A program made the position numbers and the translations under genes. A DNA stretch of 64,000 bases, taken from assembly GCF_042453785.1 (NCBI RefSeq), contig NC_091670.1, forward strand, positions 34,917,501 through 34,981,500, read 5' to 3'. Within the stretch, counting starts at the first letter, position 1. Every line of letters begins with the position of its first letter. The notes below the pieces were generated by a model, which did not search any database, was not told the DNA's origin, and was given only the letters and a program-made list of their open reading frames with translations. Source of the stretch: Malus domestica. Lineage: Eukaryota > Streptophyta > Magnoliopsida > Rosales > Rosaceae. Shown one piece after another: positions 43,586 through 55,663 of the stretch.

Positions 43586-46378
43586 ATGACTCGAAGCTCC
43601 AAACCTGTTCGTGAGCATATTTTGGACTTCAACGACGATTTCGAGCGAACTTTGAGAAGAAGGAGGAACCAACAAGAGTCTAACCCACCTAGCCCGGAAC
43701 CTGACCTTGAAGAACAAGTTCTAGAAGAAGAAGAGGATCCCACGGCACAAGTGGGTGGAGAAGAGCAAGGCATGGCCATGGACAACCGTACACTCAAGGA
43801 GCTTTCCGCTTCGGGTTTGGATAATGCCGCACCATTGTGTATCCAATATCCCATGGCTGCCCAAGGTAAAACCGAAGAGTTCGAGCTTAAGTCAAGTTTG
43901 CTCCACCACATTCCAAAGTTCCATGGGCTGTCCATGGAGGATCCGACCAAACATTTGAAAGAATTTGAAGTGGTGTGCTCAAGTATGACTCCGGTTAACG
44001 TTGACGGAAGTATTTTAAAGATGAAGGCTTTTCCATTCTCTTTAATGGACAAGGCCAAGGATTGGTTATACGAGTTGGCTCCCGGAACAGTTACGTCTTG
44101 GGAGAGTATGAAGAGGGCGTTTCTGGAGAAGTTTTTCCCAACTTCTCGCATCATTCTTCTTCGTAAAAAAATAAGTGGAATTCAACAAGATGAAGGTGAG
44201 TCTTTTCCTACATATTATGAACGATTTAAATCACTTGTTGCTTCTTGTCCACATCATCAGATGAAGGAGGAGTTGCTTTTGCAATACTTCTACGAAGGGC
44301 TCCTACCACTAGAACGTCAAATGCTCGATGCCTCGGCGGGTGGAGCATTGGTGGACAAAACGCCCATGGCTGCAAAAATCTTGATTGCTAATCGAGCGTT
44401 GAACGCTCAACAATACGAGGGTGTAGGCCAAAGAGGACCCCCACGACAACAAGTTCATGAGGTAAGTTCCACATCTAATATTCAAACTCAGTTGGCTAAT
44501 CTTACTTCTATTGTTTCACAGATGGCCGAGGGAATGAAGATGCAAGGACCCATGGTGTGTGGCGTATGTTCTATCCAAGGACATGCTTCTGAAAAGTGTC
44601 CTCAACTCATCGAGAATGGTGGATGGGAGAGCGCTAATGCCATTGGGTTTCAAAGCCAAAATCAGCCAAGACATGATCCATACTCCAACACGTATAATCC
44701 GGGGTAGAGAGACCATCCAAACTTCAAATGGAGAGAGCCACAACAAGCCCAACCACAAAGAGGCTTTAGGCAACAACCCCCGGGTTTCTACACCAAACCA
44801 TATGCACCCCCTCAAGTCCAACCACAATCTGCCCCAAATACTTCAGGTAATGCTTTGGATAATGATACACTTGTTAAGTTACTAACCACTTTGACTCAGG
44901 GGCAAGAAAATCAAAACAAAAGAGTGGACCAACTAGAGATACAAATGGGACAGATTGCCGAAGTTGTTGGGCAGATTAGAGACCAAGGAAGGCTTCCTAG
45001 TTCTACCATTCCGAATCCAAATGGAGGGTTTGAATCAGCCAAAGCAATCACCTTAAAAAGTGGTAAGGAGGTTGGAGCAGGTTCTTCATCAAAAACAGGT
45101 CACAAAGAGGATGAAATGATGCAAATGGAAGAGGAGGAATCAAATCAACCCACGACAAAGGTGGAAGTACCTTTACCGCAAGTGTCCATGGCCCCTAAAC
45201 CTTCAAATCTGTCCAATAAGGGTAAGAATGTGTTAAATTCAATTCCTACTAATGTTTTTCCTTTGAATGTCCCATTTCCTAGCAGATTTTTGCAATCCAA
45301 GAACGAAGAGGAAGAAAAAGATGTTCTAGAGACGTTTAGAAAGGTGCATGTCAACATTCCCCTCCTTGATGCCATAAAGCAAATCCTGAAGTATGCCAAG
45401 TGTTTAAAGAAGCTTTGTACAACAAAGAAACGTGCCTGGGAGAAAGAAGTGGTACATGTAAGCGAGAATGTCTCCGCAATGTTGCAAAGAAAGCTGTCAC
45501 CAAAATGTAAAGATCCGGGTAGTTTCACAATTCCATGTGTCATTGGTAATACCCGTTTCAAATTTGCCATGCTTGATTTAGGTGCTTCTATAAATGTTAT
45601 GCCATATTCCATTTATGCATCTATGAACTTAGGAGCATTGAAAAATGATGGTGTAATCATACAATTGGCCGATAGATCTAACGCTTATCCAAAGGGAGTT
45701 TTGGAAGACGTTTTAGTGCAGGTTGATCATTTAATCTTCCCGGCGGATTTCTATGTCCTCGAAATGGATGAATCGGACCATGCCCCTTCATTGCCCATCC
45801 TCCTTGGAAGGCCATTCATGAAAATGGCTCAAACAAAGATTGATGTGGCCAAAGGATTAGTCACTATGGCATTTGGTGGTGACATGATTAGTTTTAAAAT
45901 TTCTGAATCCATTGAGACTCCTAATGTTGTTCATTCTTGTTGTGCCATTGATAAAATTGAAAAGATAGGACCGGACCGTTCAGCACCAAGCACAAAGGAT
46001 GCATCAACAACCATGCAAGACGAGGGAATTGGAGTGGAGTACAAGGACCATGCGGCCACTGCCCTCACAATGCTCAAATTGGCCGAAAGCACCATGGGGA
46101 AGAATGTTCACATTGCTGCCACTTCATCACATCACATAGGTAAGCCACCTAATCCAAATCCAATTCCCATTAAAGTTGATAGGTGGTTCCCTTCTATGGT
46201 GCAGATACCCAAGCAAATCCTCGATGGTGGGCGCATGAACGTGAACCTTAGGCAACACAGCGCACCCATCAACAAACATCACTATCCATTTCCGTTCAAG
46301 GATGCAATGTATGAGACCTTTGTTGAGCATGTCGTGGAGGAGATCCCACTGCATGCCGTGGGTTCCAATGAGAGATGA
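43586..46378 (+). pseudogene. Athila-like gag-protease polyprotein with one in-frame stop
   Basis: A single frame from ATG 43586 to TGA 46376-46378, broken only by TAG at 44705-44707 (probably from TGG). Gag: capsid-like region with KTEEFELKSSLLHHIPKFHG and FPFSLMDKAKDWLYELAPGT, then a CCHC zinc knuckle CGVCSIQGHASEKC. After the stop: a basic/acidic linker, a coiled coil and a retroviral-type aspartic protease with MLDLGASINVMPY (DLGA active site) and LPILLGRPFM. The frame then ends in KVDRWFP-containing sequence with no reverse transcriptase. The sequence just after (about 46393-46440, CGCTACTTGGGAGGCAACCC) resembles what normally follows integrase in this lineage, implying an internal deletion of the polymerase region. 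Confidence 0.88.
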
Positions 46379-48334
46379 ATGAGCTCTTCGTCCGGCTGCA
46401 AGACATAAAAGAAAGCGCTACTTGGGAGGCAACCCATGCATACAACAAAGGAAGCCCTAGGAATCACTCCAATTCCAGATTTGCGTTCCTAAAACCCTTC
46501 TCTTTGTTGTTGTTTATAATCTGCCAGTTTATTTGTTTACGTTGCTGTTTGTTGGTTTCTTTGTGTTTTGTGTAACTTTATGCTTGAAACATTGAGGACA
46601 ATGTTTGATTTAAGTATGGAGGGGTAACTAAGTATTTTTTATGCAAATTCGTGGGATTGTACCACCCATTACTTAGAGACTTGTTCCTTGCTGTTTTTAA
46701 GTGTTTTTAAGTAGTTTTGGTGTGTGTTAACATAAAACTCCGAAAATCACATAAAAATTTGAAAAAAAAGTGTTTTGAAAAACCTAAAAAGAGTGTTTTG
46801 AGTCGTTTTTGTGTGTTTGTGTCTAGGGTACCTTCCAACACAATGATGAGGATTCGGTTTGTAATTGCATGGCTGTTAAAGAAAGTTATTAACATGATGA
46901 AAGTTTGAATTACTCTTTGCTTATGCTTGGTTGTGGTCATAGCTTATGAATTTACATGCAATCACAAAGGATAAAAATTAGTTTTTGTAACATGCTTGAA
47001 GGAAGGAACTCAAACAAACGCTACAACCTTGTGAGACTTGAGCCTAAATGTTTATTTGGAGAGTTAAAATCTGTGCATTATTGTTTTCTAAGTCGTTGCA
47101 TGATCTCATTATTCTTTGCTTGGTTACTACTTAGAAGGCGTTTCATCATTTAGTTCCAAATGCTAGAACTCATGCCCATTTCATTCAAAGCATGTTATTG
47201 ATTTGCATAACACATATTCAAGATAAAGTTGTGTAGTGACCACCACCATAATCAAAAAGCCGTGAATCCCCTATGTCATTATGTTTTGTAGGTTTTAACC
47301 CCGTCGAGCCTTGTTAGCCTTCATTCTTTGTTAACCCACATTAACCTCACCTAGCCTAGATTAGGACCATCCTTACCCTTGTTCTTGAAGCATAGTAAAG
47401 CATGATTCAAATTGAATTCCTTTTGATTTATATATGGCAGAAACCAAGTGTGGGGGAAAGGTTTCAATTTGGGTATTTTGGGTGCCATAGAACACGGCAA
47501 GAAAAGAAAAAAAAATTGAAATTCGTGGAAAAAGAAAAAGAAAAAGAAAAAGTGTGTGAAAAGAATGAAAAGGAGTTGAAAAGATGTGAAAAAGAGTCCC
47601 AAAGTATTGTTTGTTGAAGAAAGGGTCCAAAACTTTGAATTCGGCCCTAAATATTGCTTGAATCTTCCCCTTATGTCTAAAAGTTGATTTCTGCAATCTA
47701 AGTGAATTCTAAGTTTCAATTTCATTACTTTGCTTGCTATTGCTTTAAGAACGTTTGTTATCCCTATCCTTCATTTGTTAGCCAACACCCCAAGCCCCGT
47801 TACAACCTTTGACTTCAATCTTGAGTGTTATGTGTTTCAATTTGTAGAGTTTGAATTTGGAATGAGCATATGGTGTCACTGGTTCTCGCGTCTAAGTAGT
47901 AGCATTCAATTCATGAGATCATATCTTGACATGTTTATTAACTCCAGAAATTGCGTTCTTTGTGATACATATATGTGAGTGTTCGTTTTCATCTCTACAT
48001 CAATCTTCTCACATATGACTAGTATAGGGTGTGTAGTTAGAAAATCTGAGTGAAAATTGAGTGCATATCTTGTAAGGAATTGAGTGATTTCTCTAAGGCA
48101 TGTTACTACATCAAAAACATTGTTTTAATTGATTAATTGTGAACTAGTAAGTGGTAACTATGATTAAGTATGTGCTTAAGTGTAAAGATGACTAAAATAT
48201 GTGGGGAATAACGATTTTTAACATGTCAGGTGCATTGGAAATCCCTGAGGCAAATGTTGGAAGGTTTAGGTTGTGTTTTATTTGTTTTGTTTTGTTTTAT
48301 TTCTTTGTTTTGCTCGAGGACTAGCAAAAGCTAA
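46379..48334 (+). other. 3' internal region of the Athila-like element
   Basis: No protein domains are visible. A second GTGTGGGGGAAAGG purine tract at about 47449 resembles the end polypurine tract. An envelope-like frame, seen in some Athila elements, is not present here. Confidence 0.55.
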
Positions 48335-48347
48335 GTGTGGGGGAATT
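48335..48347 (+). promoter_or_regulatory. Polypurine tract of the Athila-like element
   Basis: GTGTGGGGGAATT directly precedes the right LTR start TGATAGGAGC. It primes plus-strand DNA synthesis in this family. Confidence 0.75.
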
Positions 48348-50380
48348 TGATAGGAGCATATTTACGCGACTTAATTGGCTTGTTCTCGTGCATTTATGTT
48401 ATGTTTCGTTAGCTATTTTAGTGTTTAAAGTTACTTTTGTGTGTTTTCAGATTCCAAAGCCGAAGTGTGCAAAATGATGTAATTTGGAGCATTTTGGAGC
48501 AAAAGGAATGGATGAATTGAAGACTTGAAGAAATTAGGATTCCTAATCAACGAAGGATTCCTAATTGAAGAAGGATTCCTAATCGACGAAGGATTCCTAC
48601 TCCAAGAAGGATTCCTAATGGAAGATGGATTCCTAATCACATGAGGATTCCTAGAAGAACAAGGATTCCTACTCCAAGAAGGATTCCTACTTGAAATAGG
48701 AAAGTTAAGCCAAGGTTTCCTACTTTGGTTTGACCTTTCCTAAATGTTCCTAAGTTTTATCAACTTTGAAGGCGTCCTAAGCATCCTAGGACATCAAATA
48801 CACATTCCTTTTATTTTCTAGTCTTTGCCGCACATCACCTTACCTTTTCTCCTTTTAATTCTGATTTCTTACCTTTTCTTGGAGGATTTGGAGATTTAAA
48901 CTTAGCCAATTTCAGTCCCAAACCGTGCCATACCCTTTCCTATACATATATGTTATTGCCGCATCCCCCTTGGCACTTTCCTTTAATTTTCTGATTTGAT
49001 TTCCTATTTCTAGAAGCTTTTGACTTGATTTCTGTTTACCAAAATAGTCTAGGGTTTTTAATTTCCTAATCCCTTTAAATAAACATCCTTGTGCAGCCAC
49101 AAACATCCCCCATTCATCTAGAAAATACCCATTCACGCCAGAAACTGAACCTCATATTCAACATCCCCATTCCTTCACCATTCACCATATTTTCTGACCC
49201 AAAACTACCCTAGCCGCACCACCCATCAACCCTAAACACTTCCATACATCCTCCATCCATTCTACATCATTCAAATACCCAAGAACCTGCCCATAATCCC
49301 TGTGCCGCAGCAAAGGAGAGGAAGAAGAAGTACTTGAAGTTTCTAGCCGTTCAACATCGAATCGTTGGAATACTTAGGTGTTCTCTTTCTTATATTTACA
49401 ATGTATAAATCTGTTTTCCTTTATTTCATGAATTGTGAATGCAATTTGCTTAACCGTTTGATTGATGACTTATTTTTGTGTGTTAATTAAGATGGCCAAT
49501 TTAGTTTTCATGCAGGAATTTAAAGCTAAAACATAAGGAAGTTTCACCTAATAGTTACAACTTTATGTTTGAAAGTAGTGGAGGTCGCTTATAAACGATC
49601 GCGTTAAGTGAATTCTTGGCAAACGTTTCATGCTTTTCATAGTAACAATTGCCTCGTCAATGCTTATAGTTTTCATGAAGCTTAATGATCTTTGATTGTA
49701 TCTTTATTGTGCTTTTCACGTAAGGAACTTTTAGAGAATGTTTTGAGTTGTTGCATGTGCATTCCCATCCAATTCACTAACTTTAGGAAAACTTGAAGGT
49801 TAAAAAAGTGCTATCACAGTTAACCTAGGGCGTTGAGATTCATAATTCATTGAAAGAAACAATTGGAAATCAAAGTTGAATGCAAGTGTATCATGTGTGG
49901 AGAAGAACCCTCTAGTTGATCTATCACCCATCAATTTACTTAACTTTGTCTTAAAATCTGTTTACTTTGTTCTTGCTTTGTTTTACTTAATTTCGTCCAA
50001 AATCAAACCCACCTTATTTCTTTGAGTCATATTACTTAGAACTTGTCGTAGAATATGTTTTTAGGTGTTTTAGGTCATTAGGAAACCAAAATTCGTCCAA
50101 GTTGTGTTAGAGTCCCAAAACTGCCCAGAAAGTGGTTTTTAGGCAGTTTTGAGTGTTTGGTTGCTGTTTTGATTCTTTTGGTTCGTTTTAGTGTTTTAGA
50201 GTTTAGTTTTGCATTCGTTGAGTCTAGTTTCGTATTTTAAACTTTGTTTTACAGATTTGAGTCAGTTTAGAGTGTTTTAGCAATCCCTCATAATCCCCGG
50301 TTTAAGAACGATCCTTACTTATCCATACTACAATTGTCAACAAGAGGGTTAATTTGTGTGTTTATTTATTTTACGCATCA
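48348..50380 (+). repeat. Right LTR of the Athila-like element
   Basis: 2033 bp, TGATAGGAGC to ACGCATCA. A GGATTCCTAAT-type short repeat cluster stands at about 48537-48685. The sequence shared with the left LTR is very similar, so the insertion looks fairly young. Confidence 0.92.
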
Positions 50381-50991
50381 AAAGACACCTTCATGTATTT
50401 CTTGAAGGACAGTTTCCGCCTCTGCGGGCGTAAGGCATCTTAGGTATGGTAGGTTAAAACCCCGCTTGTAGAGTTGGTCATTAATGATCAAGTAACGGGT
50501 AGCCTTGTATCGAATTTGCTTAGCTTGGACTTTGTCATTTGGAATGGTGTCATGAGCAAGGAATCTATAAATCGGGGTAATCCAACTATCCCCCTGTTGT
50601 AAGTTGCACACTTCCGCAGCCATGGTGCTTGGTGCTGCCAACAATTCGACCTGAATTTTTCTCCCAATCTTGTCTTCTACCGTTGAGGCGAGGCAAGCCA
50701 AAGTATTTGCATGACTGTTTGCCGCTCGAGGAATTTGGGTGATCTGGTAGTGGAAGTGAGCAACAATTGTGTTTGTGCCATATATGCTGCCATAGAGCTA
50801 TCCTTAGCGTCAAAGTTGTTGGTGACCTGGTTAACCACTAATTGGGAGTCACTGAAGATATCAATTCGTTTAACCCCAAGATGTTTGGCCAAACGTAAGC
50901 CTGTTAGGAGGGCTTCATATTCGGCCTCATTATTCGACGCCTTGAATTTGAAACGAATAGCATATTCCATCGCCACTTTGTCAGGGGTCAT
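50381..50991 (-). pseudogene. Second (archaeal-type) RNase H of the Tat-type element
   Basis: The minus-strand frames 50991-50677 and 50701-50378 give NNEAEYEALLTGLRLAKHLG and DIFSDSQLVVNQV, then a region like the linker to integrase (AEAETVLQEIHEGV). The second RNase H after the retroviral RNase H is a mark of the Tat lineage. A frameshift separates the two frames. The coding sequence is cut at 50381 by the Athila-like LTR, and no integrase follows on the other side. Confidence 0.85.
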
Positions 50992-51066
50992 AAGGACTAG
51001 TCCTGCTCCATAACCCTGTTGGTTGGACGAGCCATCAACAAATAGACTCCATGCTGGGGCTGTTGG

Positions 51067-52617
51067 TTATATTTTCTGAGCTTTCGAGGGTAATGAAACT
51101 ACTTTTTTAGGCGTAGAAACAATGTCAACATGATATGTGAAGTCGGGGATGAAGTTTGCCACTGCTTGGCTCTTCTCATCTGACTTTGGTTGGTAAGAGA
51201 TGTCAAACTCACCCAATGTTATCGCCCATTTGATTATTCGCCCGGAAGTGTCAGAACTTTGGAGTATCTGTCGAAGAGGATGATTGGTAAGCACGATGAT
51301 GAAGTGTGCTTGGAAGTAAGGGCGAAGTTTTCGAGCAGACATGACCAATGCTAAAGCCAATTTCTCAATGTTGGAGTATCGTGTCTCCGTATTTTGTAAG
51401 GCCTTGCTAGTGTAGTAGACAGGTCGTTCGACATTACCATCATTTCGATTGAGAACGGAACTTACTGCTGAAGCTGATACCGACAAATAGATAATGAGAG
51501 TGTCACCAACCTTAGGTTTGGATAGCAGAGGGGCTTTACTCATGTAGTCTTTGAGGTTCTTGAATGCCTTATCACATTCATCAGTCCATGTAATGTACTT
51601 CTTACTTCCCTTAAGTGCTTTGAATAAATGAGCACATCTGTCTGTGGCCTTAGAGATGAACCTAGTTAAGGCTGCCACTTTGCCAGTAAGGCTTTGGATG
51701 TCTTTTGAAGTTACCGGTTCCTTCATGTCGATGATTGCTTTAATCTTCTCGGGATTAGCCTCAATACCTCGTTTGCTTATTATGAAGCTTAAGAATTTGC
51801 CAAAGCCTATGCCGATGACACATTTGTTGGGGTTCAACCACATTCGATACCTCTTCAGAATGATGAAAGTTTCAGATAGGTTGGTGATGTGTTGGTCAGC
51901 ATGTTTGCTCTTGACTAGTATATCATTAACGTAAACTTCCATGCTCTTCCCAATCTGTTCGATGAACATTGAATTGACCAGTCTCTGATAAATCGTTTAT
52001 TCATTCTTTAGGCCGAAAGGCATGACTTTATAGCAATATAGTCCCCTGTCAGTAGTGAAGGTTGTGTGTTCTTGGTCCGGAGGGTTCATGAGGATTTGGT
52101 TGTATCCTGAGTAAGCATCCATGAAGCTTAGGAGTTCACACCCTGCCGTAGAGTCTATAAGTCTGTCTATGAGAGGAAGAGGAAAGCTATCATTCGGGCA
52201 TCCTTTGTTTAGGTCGGTGTAATCGACACGTATTCTCCACAAGACCTTTTGGAGCAGAAGACTTTCCTTGGTCGGATTCTGCTTAACAAGGACAACATTT
52301 GCTACCCATGTTGGATAATTGACTTCGCGGACGAAGCCTATGCCTTTGAGTTTTTCAACTTTTACCTTCATTGCCTCGTACCATTCAGCGTCATAAGATA
52401 TTCGGTTCTGTCTCACTGGCTTGGTCTTGAGGTCAATACTTAAGCAATGACAGATGATATCGAGAGAGATGCTTGACATATCCTCGTATGACCAGGCGAA
52501 GACTTCAGTGTTCTCTTGTAAAAAAGAGATCAATGTCAACCGAATGGGTGGTGACAAGGTGGTGCCAATCTTCACCATGCGATCTGGATAATCTTTTGAA
52601 ATAGAGACCTTTTCCAA
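51067..52617 (-). pseudogene. Reverse transcriptase-RNase H of the Tat-type element
   Basis: Minus-strand frames 52617-51997 and 51969-51067 are collinear. The reverse transcriptase shows WRIRVDYTDLNKGCPNDSFP, LLSFMDAYSGYNQI and MPFGLKN. A stop follows KNE, then the catalytic box appears as YVNDILVKS, with Asn in place of the first catalytic Asp. RNase H sequence follows (TSKALQNTETRYSNIEKLAL and NHPLRQILQSSDTSGRIIKW). Inactive by both changes. Confidence 0.92.
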
Positions 52618-52767
52618 CTCTTCAGTGGGTTGTGCTTACTGGGTGAAAGAGTCATATCGAGGATCGTTGGGTTGACTGTTGCCATCGTGAAGATCCAAGT
52701 TGGCTTCGTCTGGGCTGGTCTTTATGATTTGGTTAGAAAGGGTTTCCTTGGGCACAAACAGGTGTTA

Positions 52768-53151
52768 TTACTTGACCGAAGTGTTGTAACATGATCGTGC
52801 ACTAAGTTGATCTCCTCTGATGTAACCATTGCCATAGGGGGTTGGAAATTTCATCAATAACATATGTGTGGATACCATGGCCTTGAGATCATTGATGCAT
52901 GTGTGTCCCAAGATGACATTGTATGTCGTTGGGCAATCAACCGCCAGGAAGTTAATGGTAATGGTAGTTGTGTAAGGGCTTGTACCAATGGTGAAAGGTA
53001 AGTGTATTCTCCCCAAAGGTTGCATGATATCACCGGAGAAGCTTATCAGAGGAGAAATCGAGCGATCGAGCAAGTGTTCAGCTACATTAAGTGCCTTGAA
53101 AGCTTCATGAAACATGATATTGAATGAGGAATTGATCAATTTTTCCTTCAC
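52768..53151 (-). pseudogene. Partial protease of the Tat-type element
   Basis: The C-terminal half of the aspartic protease is recognisable: SPLISFSGDIMQPLGRIHLP, TYNVILGHTCINDLKAMVST and GNGYIRGDQLSARSCY. The catalytic Asp-Ser/Thr-Gly segment expected just before is missing; the gag end runs directly into SSFNIMFHEAFKAL in another frame. I infer an internal deletion between gag and protease. Confidence 0.85.
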
Positions 53152-54307
53152 GTGCTAAAGCTTCAATATGATCATGAAGGGTAATACACTTCTCGCCATC
53201 ATGGCCGTTATCCTCGTGGTAGCAGCAAAATGTGCATGTGTTCTTCGTGGGCTTGTAACTCGACTGCCTCGGCATTAGCTTCGGTATCAGGTGTGCTATG
53301 CTGGGGTAAATGGCCATACATGTGGCGTTCAAAGGTGTGTATGTCTCATACCTCGAGGTAGGGCCTGTCCTGACACGTGGTTGGCCCACTGTGTTGACTA
53401 CCTGGGGGCGGGCATTATCATGGCGATACCCTTGGTTATCGCGATAGTGTCCCTTACTTCTTTTACTAAAATGAGACTGGTGAGGATGGAAATATTTCCT
53501 TTTGCCCTGAGATTGATATGTCTGTTGACTTGGCGAAGTATTAACTAAGGCAGAGAGAGGCACCGCTGCCTTTTGGAAGGTTGAGGTATTCTCATTTGGT
53601 TGGATTTGGCTTCCACTCCCTACTTGCTGATAAGGGGTGGCTGTGGGGGGTTTCCCTTGGAATGTCATTGCCTCGGCGGATGCATGGTTATAAGTTTGGG
53701 CCATCACCTCAGAGTAAGTCTTCCAAGTGTTGGCATTGATCATGTACTTAAAGAAACAGTCATGTAGCCCTGCCGTGAAGGTTTTGAGGGCAGTCTTGTC
53801 GTTTACCTCGACACAATGGGAATACTCATGGCTGAAACGGCCAGCATACATACATAATGACTCGTCTGGCTTTTGGCGAATAGTGTACAAGTCATCCGTA
53901 GAGTACAAACGATCGGTCTGGAAAATATGTTGAGAAACAAACAGTTTCCTCAATTCCTTAAATGAGTCTACCGTTTCAGGTGGAAGACGGCAATACCAGT
54001 TTAGAGCTCCACCAGAGAGGGTAGAGGGAAAGAGAAGACCTTGCTCTTCGTCAGTATGCATCCAGTATGCCATGGTGGAATAAAAAAGGTTAAGGTGTTC
54101 AATCGAGTCCTCCTTTCCAGTATAGAGTTGCAAGCCAAGCTTCTGCTTTGTCTTTGCTTGGAAGGGGATGTCGAAGATCCTCCTTATAAGAGGGCCAGGC
54201 CTAGGATGGTTCCAATCAGGTATCTCAGCTTGTTGTTCGGCCTTCAACTTATTTACTTCCTTTAGAAGTTGTAAGACAAGAGGGTCCTGAGTGAAGTCAT
54301 GTACCAC
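53105..54307 (-). pseudogene. Gag of the Tat-type element
   Basis: A 400-codon frame with capsid-like PFQAKTKQKLGLQLYTGKED, GGALNWYCRLPPETVDSF and FVSQHIFQ, and near the end a Cys/His motif of the GHDGEKC type common in Tat gags. It ends at a TGA one frame away from the protease piece. Upstream (54310-55120) the minus strand has more gag-like and coiled-coil sequence broken by several stops, so the gag start is lost. Confidence 0.85.
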
Positions 54308-55122
54308 TGGAGCTTTCTTTCATAAATCTCCATCTCCTCTTGGAAGTATGAAGGTTTGATCAAGAGCATGTGATTTTTCCTTAGACTCACCGTACTGACT
54401 TCCAAGGTATGTCTGTCAGAACATCTCTGAGTCCCCTATACCTTCTTGTTTTTATAGGACTTGTTGCCCCTTCCTTAAATTGGTAACCGGCCTGGGACAT
54501 GGGAAGGGATCGAGTCTTTCAGAGACCCTTGGGTCATTGATCTTCGAGCTTACGTGGATAGGATTGTCTCGAAGTTGCTTTAGGAAGTCTCGACAATCGC
54601 GAAAAACGACTTTTGATCCTTCCACTCCTTCTGTAAAGAGGTGCCTTCCTCCACTTCTCCTGCTTCGGGTCGAATCAGCTGGGTTGAGAGAAGTCTCATG
54701 TTGGTCACCATTTCGATGAGTAGCTCGCTACTCAACAAGAATACCCATGTCGAGGGCAAATGACCCTCCATGTTGGGGGGGCACCCAGTTGATTGTTAAC
54801 TTCCACAGGGGCGATGAGCTTGTGTGTTTTAGTATACCTAGCCTCGTGGAGCATCTCGAAGACCTTCTCATACTGCTCTTGGAGGATCTCATTCTTCATC
54901 GCTATCTTGTTGTTCTAAGCCTCCAGCTCATCGACTTTAACCTAAAAAGCAAACTTCTTTTGTTCTTTCTTTCGTTGCTTCGCACCAGGTTCAATAGGGG
55001 TGTCATTCTGTGTGTTGTGGCTTCATTCGCTCCCCATATTGGAAAGGGATGCCTGGTCAAAAGAGAGTGTACGAATGGTGGAAATCAGCTTAACAAAGCT
55101 GAAGAGAGTGGGAATAAGTGTT

Positions 55123-55142
55123 GTTCCCACAGATGGCGCCAA
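55123..55142 (-). promoter_or_regulatory. Primer binding site of the Tat-type element
   Basis: On the minus strand TTGGCGCCATCTGTGGGAAC lies one base inside the right LTR. It is the usual PBS type of plant gypsy elements and sets the orientation of the element. Confidence 0.8.
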
Positions 55143-55143
55143 G

Positions 55144-55658
55144 TGTTGATGCACAAAATCAGTGAGGACTTTGGTACAACAAAAAATGTTAAGTTTGTGA
55201 CCTTCGCTAGATTGCTCCGGTCACTAGTGTGGATAAGTATGTAAATGGATAGAGACAAGGAAGCAAACACAAGATGTACGTGGTTCACCCAGATTGGCTA
55301 CGTCCATGGAGTAGAGGAGTTCTCATTAATTGTGAAGGGTTTACACAAGTACATAGGTTCAAGCTCTCCTTTAGTGAGTACAAGTGAATGATTTAGTACA
55401 AATGACATTAGGAAATATTGTGGGAGAATGATCTCCTTTTATAGAAGAGAGTTTCTAGCTTTGTTTTGATATTGACACGTGTCGTGTTGTGATTGGCTTC
55501 TGATGTTGACACGTGTCGTGCTATGATTGGCTTCTGATGTCGATATGTGTGGCGATGTGATTGGCCTCCTGGTTGGAGGGAAACTCTTCTGGGTCCTTGA
55601 CGGTATAACGTTGACCGGTGCTCAATAGTTTCGGGATTGGTCAAGTATGGTACAAACA
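55144..55658 (-). repeat. LTR of the Tat-type element (5' LTR by orientation)
   Basis: 515 bp, partner of 36097-36609, with the same ends. Followed by the TSD copy GATTT. Confidence 0.93.
55472..55565 (-). promoter_or_regulatory. Tandem G-box/CCAAT repeats in the LTR
   Basis: About three copies of a 36-bp unit, each with TTGACACGTGTCG (a G-box, CACGTG) and GATTGGCTTC (CCAAT on the minus strand). The first two G-boxes are intact; the third reads ATATGTGT. In the left LTR only the first G-box remains. They probably form the LTR enhancer; factor binding is inference. Confidence 0.55.
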
Positions 55659-55663
55659 GATTT

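Larger units (their letters stand above)
41606..50380 (+). mobile_element. Nested Athila-like Ty3/gypsy element, gag-pro only
   Basis: Long LTRs (left 41606-43455, right 48348-50380) flank an internal part with a PBS, gag and protease. No reverse transcriptase, RNase H or integrase motif follows; after the protease frame ends at 46378 there is only about 2 kb of non-coding DNA. PBS type and LTR length fit the Athila lineage. The left LTR lacks roughly its first 300 bp, so a TSD cannot be seen. It sits inside the minus-strand Tat element, just past the second RNase H. Confidence 0.9.
36092..55663 (-). mobile_element. Tat-lineage Ty3/gypsy LTR retrotransposon with nested element
   Basis: Two LTRs (36097-36609 and 55144-55658) are bounded by the 5-bp TSD GATTT (36092-36096 and 55659-55663). 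Gag, a protease piece, reverse transcriptase, RNase H and a second archaeal-type RNase H read on the minus strand. The PBS lies next to the right LTR, so that is the 5' LTR. The dual RNase H and the gag pattern are typical of the Tat lineage. No integrase is visible: after the second RNase H the element is cut by an Athila-like insertion (41606-50380). The region 36610-41605 is the long 3' non-coding part with tandem repeats and an antisense ORF. All its frames are damaged. Confidence 0.92.

Noticed and set aside
43579..44154. Minus-strand frame over the Athila gag
   Set aside because: Mirror of the gag coding frame; no motif.
51644..51934. Plus-strand frames over the Tat polymerase
   Set aside because: Shadows of the minus-strand reverse transcriptase.
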